Source: Bordetella parapertussis (GTDB lineage Bacteria; Pseudomonadota; Gammaproteobacteria; Burkholderiales; Burkholderiaceae_C). From it: a DNA stretch of 18,903 bases. The notes below the pieces were generated by a model. The model saw nothing but the letters and a program-made list of their open reading frames with translations, had not been told where the DNA came from and did not search any database. The stretch covers positions 1 to 18,903 of the forward strand of contig CAMDJU010000020.1 of NCBI GenBank assembly GCA_945900695.1, given 5' to 3'. The position numbers and the translations under genes are program-made. Shown here piece by piece: positions 6,939 to 14,595 of this stretch; the first letter of the stretch is position 1; the number at the start of each line of letters is the position of its first letter.

Positions 6939-7994
6939 ATGAATACTCCATCAAGCTGTGCCCACGGGCACGTTCACTTTGTCGGCAGCGTGGCCTTGAA
7001 CGACGCCCAAGCAGTTCTTCAAACCTTGGGCCGCCAATTTGGCGCCGCCCTGAAGCGTGTCCCAGATGGTGAGACCGGCGAGCGCACCAATTGGCTGCAG
7101 TTCCAAGAAAACGTTTTTGAAATGATGCCCCAACTCGAAAGGGTCGAAGGTGATTTTGATTGGCGCAATCCAACTGCCAAGCGGGCAGCCTCGGCACAGT
7201 TCAAACTCAAACCTGGTGCAAAAGTCGACGCCCATTCGTTTGGCGCTTTGGGATTTTCAGAAAGCGCATTGGCTTCGTATGAAATATTCAAAACCCTGCG
7301 ACGCCAAGGAGACATTGCGCAGGGGGTGCGCTTCATGGTGGCCTTGCCCTCGCCTTACAACGTCATCTCTTGGGGCATTGAAAACAGTTCTCGCGTTGAG
7401 GTGGAGATCGCCTATGAAGCCTGCATGCTTCATGAGTTGAGTGTGATCGCACAACACATTCCGCACGATGATTTGTCCATCCAATGGGATTGCGCACACG
7501 ATATGCAAGCTTTCGATGGTGCCCGCACGCCATGGTTTTCACCGGCAAAGCCCGGCATCATCGAACGCTTGGTTCGACTGGGACAGGCCGTGCCTGAAAG
7601 TGTGGAGCTCGGCTATCACCTTTGCTACGGCAGTTTTGGTGGCCGCCATTTTGTCGAGCCCAAAGATGCAGCGGCCATGGTGGAGTTGATCAATGGACTG
7701 ACAACTGGCATCCAGCGGTCCATTGCATTCATCCACCTGCCCGTGCCCATTGAGCGCGATGACGACGCCTTTTACCGTCCGCTCCAACAACTGAGGCTTC
7801 AAGAAAACACCGAAATTTATTTGGGCCTGATCCATGACACCGATGGCGTTGAGGGGACGATGAAACGCATCGCCACGGCGCAGCGCTTCATCAACGACTT
7901 TGGCATTGCCACCGAATGCGGGTTTGGTCGCCGCCCGGCCGAAACCGTGCCCGCCTTGATAGACCTGCACGCCAGTCTTTTGGAGCGCACCTGA
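6939..7994 (+). CDS. MetE C-terminal-like (cobalamin-independent methionine synthase fold) protein
   Basis: This 351-residue protein has the size of the catalytic C-terminal barrel of MetE only. Seen: N-terminal HVHFVGSVAL, VPDGETGERTNW near residue 42, HLCYGSFGG with H227 and C229, FIHLPVP near 265, and EIYLGLIHDTDG and TECGFGRRP with C327 near the C-terminus. The H-x-C pair and the distal C-G match the zinc ligands of MetE; the third, glutamate, ligand may be E240 or E249 but I cannot settle it by eye. By family knowledge the zinc activates a thiol that accepts or donates a methyl or alkyl group. The N-terminal folate-associated half of MetE is absent. Its place between a sulfatase and a receptor, dehydrogenase and Rieske oxygenase suggests a catabolic methyl-transfer or thiol-alkyl role, not methionine synthesis. 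Annotated relatives are mostly hypothetical. Confidence 0.75.
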   Translation: MNTPSSCAHGHVHFVGSVALNDAQAVLQTLGRQFGAALKRVPDGETGERTNWLQFQENVFEMMPQLERVEGDFDWRNPTAKRAASAQFKLKPGAKVDAHSFGALGFSESALASYEIFKTLRRQGDIAQGVRFMVALPSPYNVISWGIENSSRVEVEIAYEACMLHELSVIAQHIPHDDLSIQWDCAHDMQAFDGARTPWFSPAKPGIIERLVRLGQAVPESVELGYHLCYGSFGGRHFVEPKDAAAMVELINGLTTGIQRSIAFIHLPVPIERDDDAFYRPLQQLRLQENTEIYLGLIHDTDGVEGTMKRIATAQRFINDFGIATECGFGRRPAETVPALIDLHASLLERT

Positions 7995-8007
7995 TTGTTG
8001 TCCACCA

Positions 8008-8058
8008 TGGCCAGCCATCTGCGCCCACACGAAACTGGCCAGATCTGATCATTTTTTT
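8008..8058 (+). other. Long-loop inverted repeat followed by T-run in the leader of the third Bug gene
   Basis: TGGCCAG at 8008-8014 can pair with CTGGCCA at 8035-8041, and seven Ts follow at 8052-8058. The 20-base loop and the 10-base gap before the T-run are unlike a standard intrinsic terminator. It may attenuate transcription between the MetE-like gene and the receptor gene, which are separated by 92 nt, or it may be chance. Confidence 0.25.
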
Positions 8059-8075
8059 AACACCTCAAATCACCC

Positions 8076-8082
8076 TAGGAGA
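8076..8082 (+). promoter_or_regulatory. Shine-Dalgarno deciding the start at 8087
   Basis: TAGGAGA ends 4 nt before ATG 8087. The frame is open back to 7916, but that part overlaps the preceding gene and has no leader character, while ATG 8087 gives a proper signal peptide. Confidence 0.6.
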
Positions 8083-8086
8083 CCCC

Positions 8087-9097
8087 ATGAGCACCACATC
8101 CATCCAACCGCCCAAGAGCACCCACGCTGTTGTCCGCCTGAAAGCCATCACGGCAGCTGCCTTGCTATTTTTGGGCCTCGTTCCCACATGGGCACAAGCT
8201 CAGGCTTACCCCAGCAAGCCCATTCGCATCCTGACTGGTTTTGCGCCGGGTGCCCCTGGTGAAATTGTGATGCGCTTGGTGGCCGACAAAGTGTTTGCCA
8301 GTTCCAAGCAGGCCGTGGTGATTGATAACCGCCCCGGCGCGAGTGGCAACATTGCGACTGAGTTGGTCGCACGCTCAGCCCCAGACGGTTACACCCTTTT
8401 TGTCGGACCCGATACCGTGGTGACGGTCAATCCGCATATTTTTAAAAAACTCACCTTCAATCCTGCTGAGGACTTGGTGCCCGTCACTTACCTCAGCAAC
8501 ACATCACAAACGCTGGTTTGCAATCCAGCCGTACCCGCGAATAACTTGGCCGATTTTTTAAAGCTCGCCAAGTCCCAAAGCATGAACTACGCCTCTGGCG
8601 GCCCTGGCGTTCCTGGTCACTTGGCCATGGAGTTGTTCATGTCGGTGACCGACATCAAAATGACCCATATCCCCTACAAAGGCCCCGCTCCTGCGATGCA
8701 AGATGTGATGGGTGGCTCGGTGCCTTGCGGGTTTTTGGCCACCACCGTGGTCGTGCCCCAAGTGCGCAGCGGCAAGCTCAAGGCCTTTGCCGTTTCCAGC
8801 GCTGTACGCTCTGTCATGGCGCCCGAGTTGCCCACCGCACGCGAAGCCGGTGTGCCGGGGTATGACGCCACTTTTGGTGAAATTGTCTTAGCACCCAAAG
8901 GCACACCACCAGCCATTTTGCGTGCTTGGCAAGAAGAGCTGGCCAAAGCATTCCAAGACCCGGCCGTTCGTGAACGCATGCTGGCCATTGATTTACCACC
9001 CGTGGCCAACACACCCGCAGATGCCTTGTCACGTGTCCGTTCAGAGTCTGTGCGTTGGGCCAAAGTGGTCGAACAGGTCAAGCTGCAAGTGGACTGA
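8087..9097 (+). CDS. Bug/TctC-family periplasmic substrate-binding protein
   Basis: This complete 336-residue receptor has an extended n-region, a hydrophobic core (ITAAALLFLGLV) and a likely cleavage after AQAQA before YPSKPIRIL. Family motifs present: GFAPGAPGEIVMRLVADKV, VVIDNRPGASGNIATELV, RSAPDGYTLFVGPD, GVPGHLAMELF, THIPYKGPAPAMQDVMGG, GKLKAFAVSS, PELPTAREAGVPGYD and a closing WAKVVEQVKLQVD. It is embedded between the MetE-like gene and the dehydrogenase gene (4 nt downstream), so its ligand is probably a substrate or intermediate of this operon. Codon use is the local TTG-rich style. The membrane partners TctA and TctB are not in the window and may be shared from elsewhere in the genome. 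Confidence 0.94.
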   Translation: MSTTSIQPPKSTHAVVRLKAITAAALLFLGLVPTWAQAQAYPSKPIRILTGFAPGAPGEIVMRLVADKVFASSKQAVVIDNRPGASGNIATELVARSAPDGYTLFVGPDTVVTVNPHIFKKLTFNPAEDLVPVTYLSNTSQTLVCNPAVPANNLADFLKLAKSQSMNYASGGPGVPGHLAMELFMSVTDIKMTHIPYKGPAPAMQDVMGGSVPCGFLATTVVVPQVRSGKLKAFAVSSAVRSVMAPELPTAREAGVPGYDATFGEIVLAPKGTPPAILRAWQEELAKAFQDPAVRERMLAIDLPPVANTPADALSRVRSESVRWAKVVEQVKLQVD

Positions 9098-9101
9098 TGG
9101 C

Positions 9102-9857
9102 ATGAACGTCAAAGACAAAGTGGTATTGATCACTGGCGGTGGCCAAGGCATTGGCCGCAGCTATGCGCTGGCCTTTGCCCAAGCGCATGCCAAGGTGGTG
9201 ATCTTCGACACCCACGCGCAAAACGGTGCAGCAGTGGCCGAGCACATCCAAACGCTTGGCGGACAGGCGCTGTTCTTTCAGTGTGATGTATCGCAGCCCG
9301 ATGCGGTGAAACTGGCGCTGCAAAGCGTGAAAAGCCAATGGGGGTCGGTCCAGGTTTTGATCAACAACGCAGCTATTTTTGTCACTCTCGGTCGACAGGC
9401 ATTTGAAGACATTCCTTTGGCCGAATGGGAACAGGTGATGCGTGTGAATGTCACTGGCAGTTGGGTTTGCGCCAGCGCCGTCGCTGCCGACATGAAGTCG
9501 GCCCAATGGGGGCGCATCATCAATGTCTCATCTTCCACTGTTCCCCTTGGTACGCCCATGTTCATGCATTACGTCACCTCTAAATCGGCCGTGATTGGCA
9601 TGACCCGTGCTATGGCCACCGAGCTGGGACCACATGGGATCACGGTCAATTGCGTGTTACCGGGCCTGACGGACACCGAGGTGGACAACCCCGGCCGAAC
9701 CGATGCCATGCGCCAAAAAATCATCGACATGCAATGCGTCAAGCGCATTGGTCGGCCCGACGACATGGTGGGCACGATGTTGTTTTTGGCCTCCGATGCC
9801 AGCGCGTTCGTCACCGGTCAATCCATTGCGGTCGACGGTGGCTCGGTGTTTTTATAA
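9102..9857 (+). CDS. Short-chain dehydrogenase/reductase (classical SDR)
   Basis: This 251-residue NAD(P)-dependent oxidoreductase of the FabG-like classical SDR type would interconvert an alcohol and a ketone or aldehyde, or oxidise a dihydrodiol. Seen: the cofactor motif TGGGQGIG from residue 11, an FDTH segment after the second strand whose acidic residue suggests NAD preference, DVS, NNAA, the catalytic triad S144, Y157 and K161 in the Y-x-x-x-K motif, and a C-terminal VTGQSIAVDGGSVFL. Start ATG 9102 is 4 nt after the receptor stop; an ATG at 9096 overlapping that stop runs straight into a stop codon. The Rieske oxygenase gene follows after 12 nt. The pairing with an oxygenase and a receptor suggests oxidation of an intermediate in the same pathway. 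Confidence 0.92.
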   Translation: MNVKDKVVLITGGGQGIGRSYALAFAQAHAKVVIFDTHAQNGAAVAEHIQTLGGQALFFQCDVSQPDAVKLALQSVKSQWGSVQVLINNAAIFVTLGRQAFEDIPLAEWEQVMRVNVTGSWVCASAVAADMKSAQWGRIINVSSSTVPLGTPMFMHYVTSKSAVIGMTRAMATELGPHGITVNCVLPGLTDTEVDNPGRTDAMRQKIIDMQCVKRIGRPDDMVGTMLFLASDASAFVTGQSIAVDGGSVFL

Positions 9858-9869
9858 AAGTCACCCATC

Positions 9870-10898
9870 ATGTTTTTGAGAAATGAATGGTATGTTGTGG
9901 CATTGAGCAAAGAGCTCAACACCCAACCCATTCAACGCTGGATCTTGAGCGAGCCCTTGGCCTTGTTTAGAACGCAAAGTGGCAAGCCCGTGACCTTGGT
10001 GGACCGCTGTCCGCACCGGGGTGCCCCGTTGTCCATGGGTCGGGTGCAGGGCGAAACCATCGCATGCGGCTACCACGGCTTCAGCTTTGATGCGGCGGGT
10101 CAATGTATCGACATCCCCGGCTCCGATTTCATTTCACCCAAAGCCTGCGTCAAAAGTCACCCCGTGATGGAGCGTTGGGGATGGGTGTTTGCATGGATGG
10201 GGGACGCCACGCAGGCCGATGAAGCCAGACTTCCAGACTTCAGCTGGATGGACAAAGCGGGCTGGGTGGGTCGCGCCGAATACCTGCTTGTCAATGCCCA
10301 CCACGCCTTGGTCCGAGACAATTTGCTTGACCTCACCCACGCCCGCTTTGTTCACCAAAAGACCTTGGGCACTGCGGCCGTGACGCAATTTCCCATCGAG
10401 TCCCAAGTCAGCGATAGAAGGGTACGGGTTTTGCGCGACATGAAGAACATAGAGCCATCGCCATTTTTCAAGACCATGGGCGGTTTTGATGCGCGGGTTG
10501 ACCATCGGCAGCAAATTGATTTTTTTCCGCCGTCGTATGTGCTGATCAACACCCGCGTCAGCGGCCACAGATCCCATGGCGCCAGCGAGGCAGCCGAGTT
10601 TTATGTTCTCAACGCATTGACGCCCATGAACGAAAAGTCAACCCATTACTTCTGGGGTTTGGTGCGCAATTTTTCGATCGATGATCCAGCGGTGACAGAG
10701 ATGCAGCAAAAATTAAACCGTGAAACATTTTTCGAAGATGTCGCCATTTTGTCGCAACAACAAATCATGCTCGACTCAGCACCACTGGGCTGGCTGCCGG
10801 TGTCGGTGCCCAACGATGGTGGCTGTGTTCAGGCCGATCGCATGTTCAAAAAACTTCAGGCGCAAGAGCAAACAGCCAAGGACCACAAACCTCACTGA
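9870..10898 (+). CDS. Rieske [2Fe-2S] non-heme iron oxygenase, VanA-like O-demethylase oxygenase component
   Basis: The 342-residue protein has the terminal oxygenase plan. An N-terminal Rieske domain carries C47-P-H49 and C66-G-Y-H69, and a catalytic domain carries the iron site DNLLDLTHARFVH with H157 and H162 (D154 as the electron-transfer bridge). The opening MFLRNEWYVVALS and CPHRGAPLSMG resemble vanillate demethylase VanA and toluenesulfonate methyl-monooxygenase TsaM, which remove methyl groups as formaldehyde or hydroxylate methyl groups. An electron-supplying reductase (VanB type) is needed, and none is found in the window. It is the last gene of the plus-strand unit. Its stop overlaps the convergent receptor gene by 7 nt. 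Substrate unknown; demethylation is inferred from the subfamily. Confidence 0.9.
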   Translation: MFLRNEWYVVALSKELNTQPIQRWILSEPLALFRTQSGKPVTLVDRCPHRGAPLSMGRVQGETIACGYHGFSFDAAGQCIDIPGSDFISPKACVKSHPVMERWGWVFAWMGDATQADEARLPDFSWMDKAGWVGRAEYLLVNAHHALVRDNLLDLTHARFVHQKTLGTAAVTQFPIESQVSDRRVRVLRDMKNIEPSPFFKTMGGFDARVDHRQQIDFFPPSYVLINTRVSGHRSHGASEAAEFYVLNALTPMNEKSTHYFWGLVRNFSIDDPAVTEMQQKLNRETFFEDVAILSQQQIMLDSAPLGWLPVSVPNDGGCVQADRMFKKLQAQEQTAKDHKPH

Positions 10899-11854
10899 AT
10901 TTTGATATTGGCCGACTTCACCAGTCCGATGTAGGTGTCCAACTCTTTGGCCATCAGGTTCTGAAAAGCACCCAGGCCCAGGCCCACGGGTTCATTGCCA
11001 ATGCCCAAAATGCGCTCGCGGATGTCCGGGCGCGCCAGCAGCTTGCTGAACTCTTCGTGCAAGCGGGCGGATACGGCCGGTGGCATACCGGCGGGGCCAA
11101 TCACGCCGATCCAGGTGTCGCTGATCACATTTTTAAAGCCCAACTCTGGCATGGTGGGCGAGTTGGGCAGCAAGGTCGATCGTTTTTCGGCCATCACACC
11201 CAGCACACGAATGCGCCCCGCCTTGATAAACCCCAGGGATGAGCTCAGCGCCGAAACGGACGAAGGCACCTGCCCCGCAATCACCGCCTCCACCGACAAA
11301 TTGGCCCCTTTGTACGGGATGTGATTGAGTTTGATATTGGCATAGTGCGCAAACAACTCGCCGGCCAAATGCACCGTGGTCCCGGCACCAGAGGTGGCGT
11401 AAGCCACACCACCCGGGTCGGCTTTGGCGGCTTGCACATATTCAGGCAGTGATTTCCAAGGGCTGTCCGAGCGGACCACGATCATGTTGGGGGTGGTGGT
11501 CAACAAGGTGATGCCCGTGAAATCTTTTTCGGCATGAAAAGGAATGCTGGGGTTCATCGCTTGGTTGATCAAATGGGTATTGGGCGCCACGTACAAGGTA
11601 TAGCCATCGGGTGCTGACTTGGCCACATAGTCGGCCCCAATGATCCCTGCCGCACCGGGTTTGTTTTCAACCACCACGGGTTGGCCCAAGGCTTTTTGCA
11701 ATTCAGGCGCCAAGATTCTGGCCATCACGTCGGACACGCCGCCCGCGACAAAGCCCACGACCAACTTGATGGGCCGATTGGGGTAATTGCTTTGCGCATG
11801 AACCGACATCGACAACAGGCCAAAAATCACGCATGCGAAGGTTTTGAAATTCAT
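10892..11854 (-). CDS. Bug/TctC-family periplasmic substrate-binding protein, last gene of hyu operon
   Basis: This complete 320-residue receptor has a signal peptide (MNFKTFACVIFGLLSMSVHA, cleavage before QSNYPNRP). Motifs: PIKLVVGFVAGGVSDVMARI, VVVENKPGAAGIIGADYVAKSAPDGYTLYVAP, a GTTVHLAGELF segment, NHIPYKGANLSVEAVIAGQV and PTMPELGF. Start ATG 11854 is preceded by AAAGGAG at 11860-11866 with 5 nt spacing; that site overlaps the stop of the upstream receptor gene, implying coupled translation. Downstream, its stop is convergent with the Rieske gene and overlaps it by 7 nt. It is the fourth gene after hyuA, hyuB and another receptor, so its ligand may be the HyuAB substrate or a related acid. 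Confidence 0.93.
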   Translation of the reverse strand: MNFKTFACVIFGLLSMSVHAQSNYPNRPIKLVVGFVAGGVSDVMARILAPELQKALGQPVVVENKPGAAGIIGADYVAKSAPDGYTLYVAPNTHLINQAMNPSIPFHAEKDFTGITLLTTTPNMIVVRSDSPWKSLPEYVQAAKADPGGVAYATSGAGTTVHLAGELFAHYANIKLNHIPYKGANLSVEAVIAGQVPSSVSALSSSLGFIKAGRIRVLGVMAEKRSTLLPNSPTMPELGFKNVISDTWIGVIGPAGMPPAVSARLHEEFSKLLARPDIRERILGIGNEPVGLGLGAFQNLMAKELDTYIGLVKSANIKIQ

Positions 11855-11864
11855 ATCGACTCCT

Positions 11865-12824
11865 TTAATCCAATTGAATGTTGGCTTTTTGCAGCACGGC
11901 GGCCCAGCGCTCTTGCTCGTCTTGCAGCAATTTGCTGAATTCATCCGGCCTGGAGGCCACGATGTCAGCCGCATAGCTCTGCATTTTTTCAACAATGGCG
12001 GGGTGGCTCATGGCCTTGGCCACCGCACGTTGGATTTTGTCAATGATCGCCGGCGGCGTTTGGGCCGGGGCCGCCAAGCCATACCAACTTTGCACCTCAT
12101 AACCCGGAATACCCGATTCGTTGATGGACGGGATATCTGGCATCTGGGGGGATCGGTTGGATGACGTGCGCGCCAAAATTTTGATGCGCCCGGTTTTCAC
12201 ATGCGGGCCTGCGGTGGAGTAGCCGGTGATCATCATGTCGACCTGGCCACCGATCACATCGGTGAGGGCGGCTTGCGCACCTTTGTAGGGAATATGTACG
12301 ATGTTGACGCCACTCTTTTGCTTGAGCAACTCCAAGGCCAGATGGCCCACGCTGCCTTCACCCCAAGACGACATTTTGATTTGCCCAGGTTTGCTTTTGG
12401 CCAGCTCGATCAAGTCTGAAAATTTGTTCACATTCAAATCTTGTCGCACCACCAGCACAAACGATTGCCGCGCCATCATGGTCACGGGTGCAAAGTCGCG
12501 AATGGTGTAGCTGTTTTTCTTGTAAAGCTGTGGGGCAATGACGAGCGTATCGGGCAAGGCCACGATCAAGGTGTGACCATCGGGCGCTGACTTGGCCACA
12601 AATTCTGTGGCAATGCGACCCCCAGCGCCGGGGCGGTTGTCAATCACCACCGGTTGGCCCCACTCCTCCCGGAGTTTCTCGGCGATCATTCGGGGCAAGG
12701 TATCCGTGATGGCCCCGGGCGGGTAGGGCACCACAATGCGCACCGGGCCTGTGGGAAACGCCGTTTGTGCATGGCTGTTTAGCGCTGCGAAAAAGAACAC
12801 CAGGATGGAGAAGATGCGTTTCAT
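11865..12824 (-). CDS. Bug/TctC-family periplasmic substrate-binding protein, hyu operon
   Basis: This complete 319-residue receptor has a signal peptide (MKRIFSILVFFFAALNSHA, cleavage before QTAFPTGP). Motifs: PVRIVVPYPPGAITDTLPRMIAEKL, VVIDNRPGAGGRIATEFVAKSAPDGHTLIV, a GSVGHLALELLK segment, VHIPYKGAQAALTDVIGGQV and PSINESGIPGYE. Start ATG 12824 follows the hyuB stop by a single base (TGA-C-ATG on the minus strand), with AAGGAAG at 12831-12837 inside hyuB as the ribosome site. The next receptor gene starts 10 nt downstream. Two different receptors after one hydantoinase-type pair may widen the range of ligands taken up, or one may act as a sensor. The ligands are unknown. Confidence 0.93.
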   Translation of the reverse strand: MKRIFSILVFFFAALNSHAQTAFPTGPVRIVVPYPPGAITDTLPRMIAEKLREEWGQPVVIDNRPGAGGRIATEFVAKSAPDGHTLIVALPDTLVIAPQLYKKNSYTIRDFAPVTMMARQSFVLVVRQDLNVNKFSDLIELAKSKPGQIKMSSWGEGSVGHLALELLKQKSGVNIVHIPYKGAQAALTDVIGGQVDMMITGYSTAGPHVKTGRIKILARTSSNRSPQMPDIPSINESGIPGYEVQSWYGLAAPAQTPPAIIDKIQRAVAKAMSHPAIVEKMQSYAADIVASRPDEFSKLLQDEQERWAAVLQKANIQLD

Positions 12825-12825
12825 G

Positions 12826-14595
12826 TCAGGCTTCCTTTGATTTGAGTTGTGCTCGGTGTTGCTCGGTGGCCACCTCGTCCACCCCACCCAAGGTGGTGAA
12901 TTTGACGCCGTAATCGGCTGTCGCCGCTGCGGGTGTGACATAACCCATGGCCAAGTCTTGCTTGAGCTTCATCACGGGCCGATCCAAGGGGTTGCCATAG
13001 CCACCCCCGCCAGCCGTTTCGATCATGATGCGGTCCCCCTCAAACACCGGGTGGTCGCCCTTGAGCACAAACTCTTTGTCGCCATTTTTGCGCATGATGC
13101 GCACGCCCGAAGGCTTTCCAGGCTTGCCGCCTTTGAGGCCCCAGGGAAGACATTGGGTGCGGTCAATTTTCAGGTTGATGCGGCACGCTGCCAACACCCG
13201 GTAAACCTTGATCACCCCGATGCCGCCCCTTTGTTGACCTGCCCCACCCGAGTCGGGGCGCAACACATACGAGTCCAACACGTAGGGGCAGGTGGCCTCT
13301 TGCATTTCGATGGGCACATTCGAGGTGTCGCCGTGCAAGTTGGAGCGCGACGGCCCATAGCCATCCTCCAAGGACGTGGCACCCCAGCCGCCACAAATGG
13401 TGTCCAGGTTATAAAACGGACGCCCAGTAACCGGGTGTTTGCCATGAAAAGCATGCACCCCATACGTGCCGTGGTGGGCTGCTGCAACACGCTCCGGAAA
13501 AACCTCTGCCATGGCACGAATGACCGTGTCCACCACCGTGGGAATCATGTTCCCAGACGAACCCAGCGCAGCGTCTTTGCCTGCAGAGATGAAGGTGCCT
13601 TCAGGAATCACAATGTTCAAAGCCCGAAAATCACCCTCGTTCACGGGCTGATCCGAGGAGAAGAGGTACTTCACCGCCACTCTGGCGGCCGCCACCGCTC
13701 CCCCATTGCGCCCTGCGTTGAGTGGGCCGGGGCGCTGGGGCGACACCTCAGAGAAATCAACCGTGAGTTTGTCGCCCAGCTTTTCAACGGTGATGTGGAT
13801 CGGCACCGTGCTCTCAAGGTCGATGCCATCGTTGTCCAAAAAAGAGCTGGCCTTATAAATGCCATCGGGGGCAGATTTCAAAATCGCCCGCATGGATTGG
13901 TCTGACTGGTCCCACATCATCTGAATCGCCGCGTGGTAGCTGTCTGCGCCATATTTCACAGCAATGTCTTGGACCATTTTTTTGCCCAGCAAGCACCCGC
14001 CAATTTGCGCCTCAATATCGCCCATCAACATTTCAGGGAAACGGGTGTTGTAGCGAATCACCCGCAGCATGTCTTCATTGCGCCGGCCCTCATTGAACAA
14101 CTTCACGGTGCGCAGTTGCAAGCCCTCTTGGAAGATCTCCGTAGCGGTGGTTGAACTGCAAGAGCCAATCATCATTCCGCCAATGTCGATCCAATGCATG
14201 AGCACACAGAAAAATGCCATCAATTGGCCATCGTGTATCACTGGGGTGTACATCACCACATTGTTCAAATGCTGGCCCAAGGTACCCGCGTGGTTGGAGA
14301 TGACGATGTCCCCGTCTTTCAGGCCTTCTGTGCCATAAATTTCAAGCCCATCGCGCACGGCCGTTCCCAAGGCATTGGCCACAAAAATGGCCAGGCTGCC
14401 CCGGGACTGGGACACTGACTGACCGGTGGCGTCCACAATGCCGACCGAGTAATCTTTGTACTCGCTGATGAAGGCGCTGAAGGCCGTTCGCGTGATGTTC
14501 TTGTCGATTTGGTTCGGAATGGACACCAAGTCTTGGCGAATCACCTCCAGCGTGATCGGATCCGTCGCGTGCGATGGCATGGCAAGTTCAGACAT
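12826..14595 (-). CDS. hyuB: Hydantoinase B / oxoprolinase family subunit (HyuB)
   Basis: This 589-residue protein is the beta subunit of an ATP-dependent hydantoinase/oxoprolinase-type enzyme. Seen: the N-terminal DPITLEVIRQDLVSIPNQID, GDIVISNHAGTLGQHLNNVV near residue 95, HWIDIGGMMIGS, the VDFSEVSPQRPGPLNAG region and the diagnostic C-terminal TAGGGGYGNPLDRP. Start ATG 14595 is chosen over an upstream ATG at 14628 because TGGAGGT at 14601-14607 lies 5 nt before it and because it overlaps the hyuA stop by 8 nt, a coupled arrangement. By family knowledge, HyuA and HyuB form a complex that phosphorylates a cyclic amide such as hydantoin, N-methylhydantoin, 5-oxoproline or a lactam; related complexes carboxylate acetone or acetophenone. 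The actual substrate cannot be told. The following receptor gene starts one base downstream. Confidence 0.92.
   Translation of the reverse strand: MSELAMPSHATDPITLEVIRQDLVSIPNQIDKNITRTAFSAFISEYKDYSVGIVDATGQSVSQSRGSLAIFVANALGTAVRDGLEIYGTEGLKDGDIVISNHAGTLGQHLNNVVMYTPVIHDGQLMAFFCVLMHWIDIGGMMIGSCSSTTATEIFQEGLQLRTVKLFNEGRRNEDMLRVIRYNTRFPEMLMGDIEAQIGGCLLGKKMVQDIAVKYGADSYHAAIQMMWDQSDQSMRAILKSAPDGIYKASSFLDNDGIDLESTVPIHITVEKLGDKLTVDFSEVSPQRPGPLNAGRNGGAVAAARVAVKYLFSSDQPVNEGDFRALNIVIPEGTFISAGKDAALGSSGNMIPTVVDTVIRAMAEVFPERVAAAHHGTYGVHAFHGKHPVTGRPFYNLDTICGGWGATSLEDGYGPSRSNLHGDTSNVPIEMQEATCPYVLDSYVLRPDSGGAGQQRGGIGVIKVYRVLAACRINLKIDRTQCLPWGLKGGKPGKPSGVRIMRKNGDKEFVLKGDHPVFEGDRIMIETAGGGGYGNPLDRPVMKLKQDLAMGYVTPAAATADYGVKFTTLGGVDEVATEQHRAQLKSKEA

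Noticed and set aside
6939..7994. Calling the MetE-like gene metE
   Set aside because: Only the C-terminal barrel is present, and the surrounding genes are catabolic, so methionine synthesis is not supported.
12847..13905. A 352-codon plus-strand open frame
   Set aside because: It lies wholly antisense to hyuB, whose family motifs are continuous, and shows no recognisable protein features.
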